64,000 nucleotides of DNA from NCBI RefSeq assembly GCF_001679325.1, contig NZ_LZMX01000028.1, one strand, 5' to 3'. The notes under the pieces are model-generated. The model was not told the origin of the DNA. It ran no database searches and worked only from the letters and a program-made list of their open reading frames with translations. Made by a program: the position numbers and the translations under genes. The DNA comes from Haemophilus_D parainfluenzae_AD. GTDB lineage: Bacteria > Pseudomonadota > Gammaproteobacteria > Enterobacterales > Pasteurellaceae. This document shows, one piece after another, positions 60,964 through 64,000 of the stretch (position 1 is the stretch's first letter; each line of letters starts with the position of its first letter).

Positions 60964-62301
60964 TTAAGCTGACCGTTTTCTCAATTTTGCATAATAGAAC
61001 CCATCCCCGCCATTCTCTTGTGGTAAGAATTGGATTCCTATCGTATTTTCCGTTTGTTCAAACGGCAATGGCATCAATTCTACATTGGATGTTTCAGCTA
61101 AAAAACGCTGTATTTGCTGACTATTCTCATCGGGAAGCACCGAGCAAGTCGCGTAAAGCAAAATGCCATTAGGTTTCAATTTTGCCCAAAGTGCTTTTAG
61201 AATTTGCCTTTGCAAGGCAACCAATTGAGCAATATCCGTTTCTTGACGTAACCATTTAATATCTGGATGACGACGAATTACGCCCGTTGCTGAGCAAGGT
61301 GCATCTAATAAAATACGATCAAAGGATGCACCACTTAAACCTATTTCTGAGAGCCACTTTTCTGGCTCGGTCGCATCACCACAAACGACAACCGCCTGTT
61401 GATTCAAACGGGTAAGATTTTCTTCGACGCGTTTTAAGCGATGAGCCTCGACATCAAGCGCAATCACTTTCGCTTGTGGCGCTATTTCTAAAATATGCGT
61501 TGTTTTCCCACCTGGAGCCGCGCAAGCATCTAAAATTAATTCATCATTTTGTGGCTCAAGCAATAAAGCGGACCATTGGGCATTGAGATCCTGGACTGTT
61601 ACTGCGCCTTGCTCAAAATTTGGTAATTTCGAGACAGAAAGCGGTTGAGCTAAACGTAAAGCATGTGGATTATCACATTCCAATGAGACTATCTCTTGCT
61701 CTTCCAATAAAGTGCGGTAAGTTTTCGTGTTATTTTGCTGTTGATTGATCCGTAACCACATTGGTGGCTTTTGGTTATTTGCTTCAATAATTTCACGCCA
61801 ATTCGGATAAGCTTTTTTGAGTTTATTCACAAACCATTCAGGATGAAGCGTTTGCCAATTTTTATCTACTACGGAAAGAATATCTTCTTTTTCCCGTAAG
61901 AAGCGACGCAATACACCGTTAACCAAACCACGGAAACTATCTGATTTCAATGATTTTGTGGCATTAACTACTTCATCTACCGCCGCATGAGCGGGCACGC
62001 GCATATAAAGTAATTGGTACAATCCCACCAATAGCAAGCAGTGCACGATGCGGGTTTTCCCCTTCAATGGCTTATCTAATAATTTTTTTATAATATTTTC
62101 TAAACGAGGCAATAGGCGACAAATACCAAAGGTGATTTCCTGTAATAAAGGTAAATCCTGTGGTTTTACTTGCGATTGCACTTCTGGAAGTAACGTTGAT
62201 AAGGACTTACCTTGATCTAAAACCTGTAAAATAACTTGAGCAGCAATAGCGCGTACCGAAAGTGCGGTCGATTTTCCCGTTTTTTTGCGTTGAGATACCA
62301 T
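60964..62301 (-). CDS. rsmB: 16S rRNA (cytosine(967)-C5)-methyltransferase RsmB
   Basis: 445 residues: an N-terminal NusB-like helical domain (about 15-140) and a C-terminal methyltransferase with DACAAPGGKTTHILE, DAPCSATGVIRRHPD and the catalytic Cys in TCSVLPDEN. It methylates C967. Its start shares a base with the fmt stop, so translation follows fmt. Confidence 0.94.
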   Translation of the reverse strand: MVSQRKKTGKSTALSVRAIAAQVILQVLDQGKSLSTLLPEVQSQVKPQDLPLLQEITFGICRLLPRLENIIKKLLDKPLKGKTRIVHCLLLVGLYQLLYMRVPAHAAVDEVVNATKSLKSDSFRGLVNGVLRRFLREKEDILSVVDKNWQTLHPEWFVNKLKKAYPNWREIIEANNQKPPMWLRINQQQNNTKTYRTLLEEQEIVSLECDNPHALRLAQPLSVSKLPNFEQGAVTVQDLNAQWSALLLEPQNDELILDACAAPGGKTTHILEIAPQAKVIALDVEAHRLKRVEENLTRLNQQAVVVCGDATEPEKWLSEIGLSGASFDRILLDAPCSATGVIRRHPDIKWLRQETDIAQLVALQRQILKALWAKLKPNGILLYATCSVLPDENSQQIQRFLAETSNVELMPLPFEQTENTIGIQFLPQENGGDGFYYAKLRKRSA

Positions 62302-63257
62302 TAGTTTAGAACCTTACCGACCTGGAACCAATCTGCTCGACCATTGAGGAAGTCTTGCACAGACATAGGTTTCTTGCCTGCGGGCTGAAGTTGCAATAAA
62401 TTTAAAACGCCTTCTTTCGTGGCAATTTGGATACCTTTTTTATCGACACTTAAAATCGTCCCAGCTGGTTTATCCACATGTGGCAACACGGTAGCAGCAT
62501 AAACTTTTAAGGTTTGTTCATTACCTTGTTCATCAGTTAATTGTAGGAAACTAATCGGCCAAGGATTAAACGCGCGAATATTACGTTCAAGCTGGGCTGC
62601 CGATAGCGACCAATCTAATTTAGCCTCTTCTTTGGAAAGTTTCTCTGCATAGTTACTTTGGCTATCATCTTGTTTTTCCGCAATGAATTTCCCTTCTTCC
62701 AAATGATCCAAAACATCAATCAATACAGATGGCGCAATTTCAGCTAATTTATAGTAAAGCGAGGCGGAGGTTTCTTGATCATCAATATCGCAATACACTT
62801 TGTGCAACATATCGCCAGTATCCAAACCCATATCCATTTGCATAATCGTCACACCTGTTTGTTGATCCCCTGCCCAAATAGATCGCTGAATAGGTGCAGC
62901 ACCACGCCAACGAGGTAAGAGAGAACCATGCACATTTAAACAACCTAAACGAGGCATATCCAACACCGCTTGAGGTAAAATCAAACCATAAGCGACAACA
63001 ACCATTACATCAGCATTTAATGCTTTAAGTTCTGCTTGTGCTTCTTCTTTACGCAAGGATTTTGGTTGATAAACAGGAATTTGATGCTGTTCTGCTAATT
63101 GCTTTACAGGACTCGCCTGCAATTTTTTACCGCGGCCAGCCGGTTTATCTGGCTGCGTATAAACAGCAATAATATTGTGATGTGAATTTAAGAGTGCAGT
63201 AAGATGCTGTGCTGCGAAGTCCGGCGTACCAGCAAAGATGATATTCAATGGTTTCAT
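62301..63257 (-). CDS. fmt: Methionyl-tRNA formyltransferase
   Basis: 318 residues. Formyl-folate binding N-terminal domain with NVHGSLLPRWRGAAPIQRSI and the anticodon-side C-terminal domain. It formylates initiator Met-tRNA. The partner def lies 59 bp upstream, separated by a USS hairpin. Confidence 0.96.
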   Translation of the reverse strand: MKPLNIIFAGTPDFAAQHLTALLNSHHNIIAVYTQPDKPAGRGKKLQASPVKQLAEQHQIPVYQPKSLRKEEAQAELKALNADVMVVVAYGLILPQAVLDMPRLGCLNVHGSLLPRWRGAAPIQRSIWAGDQQTGVTIMQMDMGLDTGDMLHKVYCDIDDQETSASLYYKLAEIAPSVLIDVLDHLEEGKFIAEKQDDSQSNYAEKLSKEEAKLDWSLSAAQLERNIRAFNPWPISFLQLTDEQGNEQTLKVYAATVLPHVDKPAGTILSVDKKGIQIATKEGVLNLLQLQPAGKKPMSVQDFLNGRADWFQVGKVLN

Positions 63258-63284
63258 AATGTTCTACGTTATGGTATTGATAGG

Positions 63285-63314
63285 AAAAGTGCGGTCATTT
63301 TATACCGCACTTTT
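63285..63314. terminator. USS-pair hairpin between def and fmt
   Basis: AAAAGTGCGGT (63285-63295) pairs with ACCGCACTTTT (63304-63314). On the minus strand it lies inside the expected def-fmt operon and is followed by only two or three T residues, so it may be partial. Confidence 0.7.
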
Positions 63315-63316
63315 GA

Positions 63317-63826
63317 TTATTGTTTTGCAATTTGTTTTTTATATTTCACTAATTTTTCTTTGATACGTTGACGTTTCAACGGTGAAAGATAATCCACAAA
63401 TAAAATGCCGTTCAAATGATCAATCTCATGTTGAATACAGATTGCTAATAAACCATCTGCATCAAGCGTAAATTCTTTTCCATGACGATCTAACGCTTTT
63501 ACCGTGACTTTTTCTTTACGAGGCACTAAAGCACGGAATCCAGGGATAGATAAACAACCTTCTTCAATACCTGTTTCACCTTCAGAAGCCAAAATTTCTG
63601 GATTGATCAACACTAATTGATTTTGTTTGTCACCTTCAATATCAATCGTAATAATACGCTGCAAGATATCTACCTGTGGAGCGGCAAGACCAATGCCTTC
63701 TTCTTGGTACATCGTATCAAACATATCATCTACAATTTTGCGAATGTCATCATTGACTTCAGCAACTGGCTCACAAACAATCTTTAGGTGATCATCTGGA
63801 TAAATTAATACATTAAGTGCGGTCAT
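63317..63826 (-). CDS. def: Peptide deformylase
   Basis: 169 residues with the three metal motifs GIGLAAPQVD, EEGCLSIPG and QHEIDHLNG. It removes the formyl group from new proteins and is the counterpart of Fmt. An uptake core overlaps the first codons, so the protein starts MTALNVLIYP. Confidence 0.96.
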   Translation of the reverse strand: MTALNVLIYPDDHLKIVCEPVAEVNDDIRKIVDDMFDTMYQEEGIGLAAPQVDILQRIITIDIEGDKQNQLVLINPEILASEGETGIEEGCLSIPGFRALVPRKEKVTVKALDRHGKEFTLDADGLLAICIQHEIDHLNGILFVDYLSPLKRQRIKEKLVKYKKQIAKQ

Positions 63827-63948
63827 ATTTTCTCTTGTTTTATTAAAATTACGGTAGTGATTGTATCATAGAATCAACGCTTTGCTAAAATATTGAAAAA
63901 TCCATAAACAAAAAACCCCAAGCCATTCAGCTCGGGGTTCACATTCAG
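63827..63948. other. Intergenic region before def and after the rrn operon
   Basis: It holds the ribosome binding site of def (AGAGAA on the minus strand), A+T-rich sequence and the rrn terminator. No gene seen. Confidence 0.5.
63914..63940 (-). terminator. Terminator of the ribosomal RNA operon
   Basis: On the minus strand AACCCCGAGC pairs with GCTTGGGGTT (one G-U pair), loop TGAATG, then a T-run. It follows the 5S gene by about 10 bp. Confidence 0.88.
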
Positions 63949-64000
63949 TACCTGGCGGTGTCCTACTCTCACATGGGGATGCCCCACACTACCATCGGCG
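63949..64000 (-). rRNA. rrf: 5S ribosomal RNA (3' part)
   Basis: Read on the minus strand the end of the window gives CGCCGATGGTAGTGTGGGGC, then GAGAGTAGGACACCGCCAGG, the well-known 3' part of gamma-proteobacterial 5S rRNA. About 52 nt are inside the window; the rest, and presumably 23S and 16S, lie beyond base 64000. Confidence 0.95.

Noticed and set aside
1..64000. CRISPR arrays, tRNA genes and metabolite riboswitches
   Set aside because: I saw no regular spaced repeats, no tRNA cloverleaf sequences and no recognised aptamer in the gaps I read. A covariance-model scan would be the decisive test.

Overview
The window is a chromosomal segment of a Pasteurellaceae bacterium, most likely a Haemophilus of the H. 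parainfluenzae/H. influenzae type. Dozens of copies of the Haemophilus DNA-uptake core AAGTGCGGT/ACCGCACTT are scattered through it, many paired head-to-head as transcription terminators. The gene set (rraB, hslVU, aphA, hel, pnuC, a peroxiredoxin-glutaredoxin hybrid, short rapA) and the codon use also fit. The exact species is an inference.

Layout. 1-8.1 kb: end of rraB, a SIMPL-domain protein, slyD, hslVU with a heat-shock promoter, aphA, rmuC, a YqhA-type membrane protein and a lipoprotein. 8.1-14.8 kb: hslR/nudE, an OPT transporter, cysQ, then zwf and pgl. 14.8-17.4 kb is an accessory patch: a GNAT acetyltransferase with a decayed second copy, two unknown small genes, a truncated gnd copy, a two-base N gap inside a perfect inverted repeat, and an amino-acid racemase, followed by intact gnd. 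18.9-26.1 kb: small proteins, srmB/trmN6, pnuC, rapA-rluA. 26.1-39.9 kb: the complete alpha, spc and S10 ribosomal operons on the minus strand, including rpmJ, an S4-type translational operator and an S10 leader. 40.2-46.6 kb: ftsX-ftsE-ftsY, rsmD-trmL, a gene-free stretch with a CRP promoter, glpR-glpG and a small membrane protein.

46.66-53.25 kb is the most interesting part: an A+T-rich cluster bounded by two nearly identical 53/54-bp direct repeats. Each repeat carries a terminator that would, without the cluster, serve a convergent gene pair. The cluster encodes a PhnP-like metallo-hydrolase, a NupG-type permease, an MgtC-family protein, a complete GalT and, convergent, a regulator fusing a LacI DNA-binding head to a LacI-type sensor and a solute-binding-protein-like domain. 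The operon promoter has a perfect CRP site and a perfect LacI-type palindrome over its -35 box. I infer a laterally acquired, sugar-controlled catabolic module. One hypothesis is that an imported 1,2-cyclic phosphosugar is opened to the hexose 1-phosphate used by GalT, bypassing galactokinase.

53.3-64 kb: the Prx-Grx hybrid divergent from oxyR, fabR, lipoprotein e(P4), ftsB-ispD-ispF, mscL, and def-fmt-rsmB-(glycosyltransferase)-trkA. The window ends inside a 5S rRNA gene on the minus strand, preceded by its terminator.
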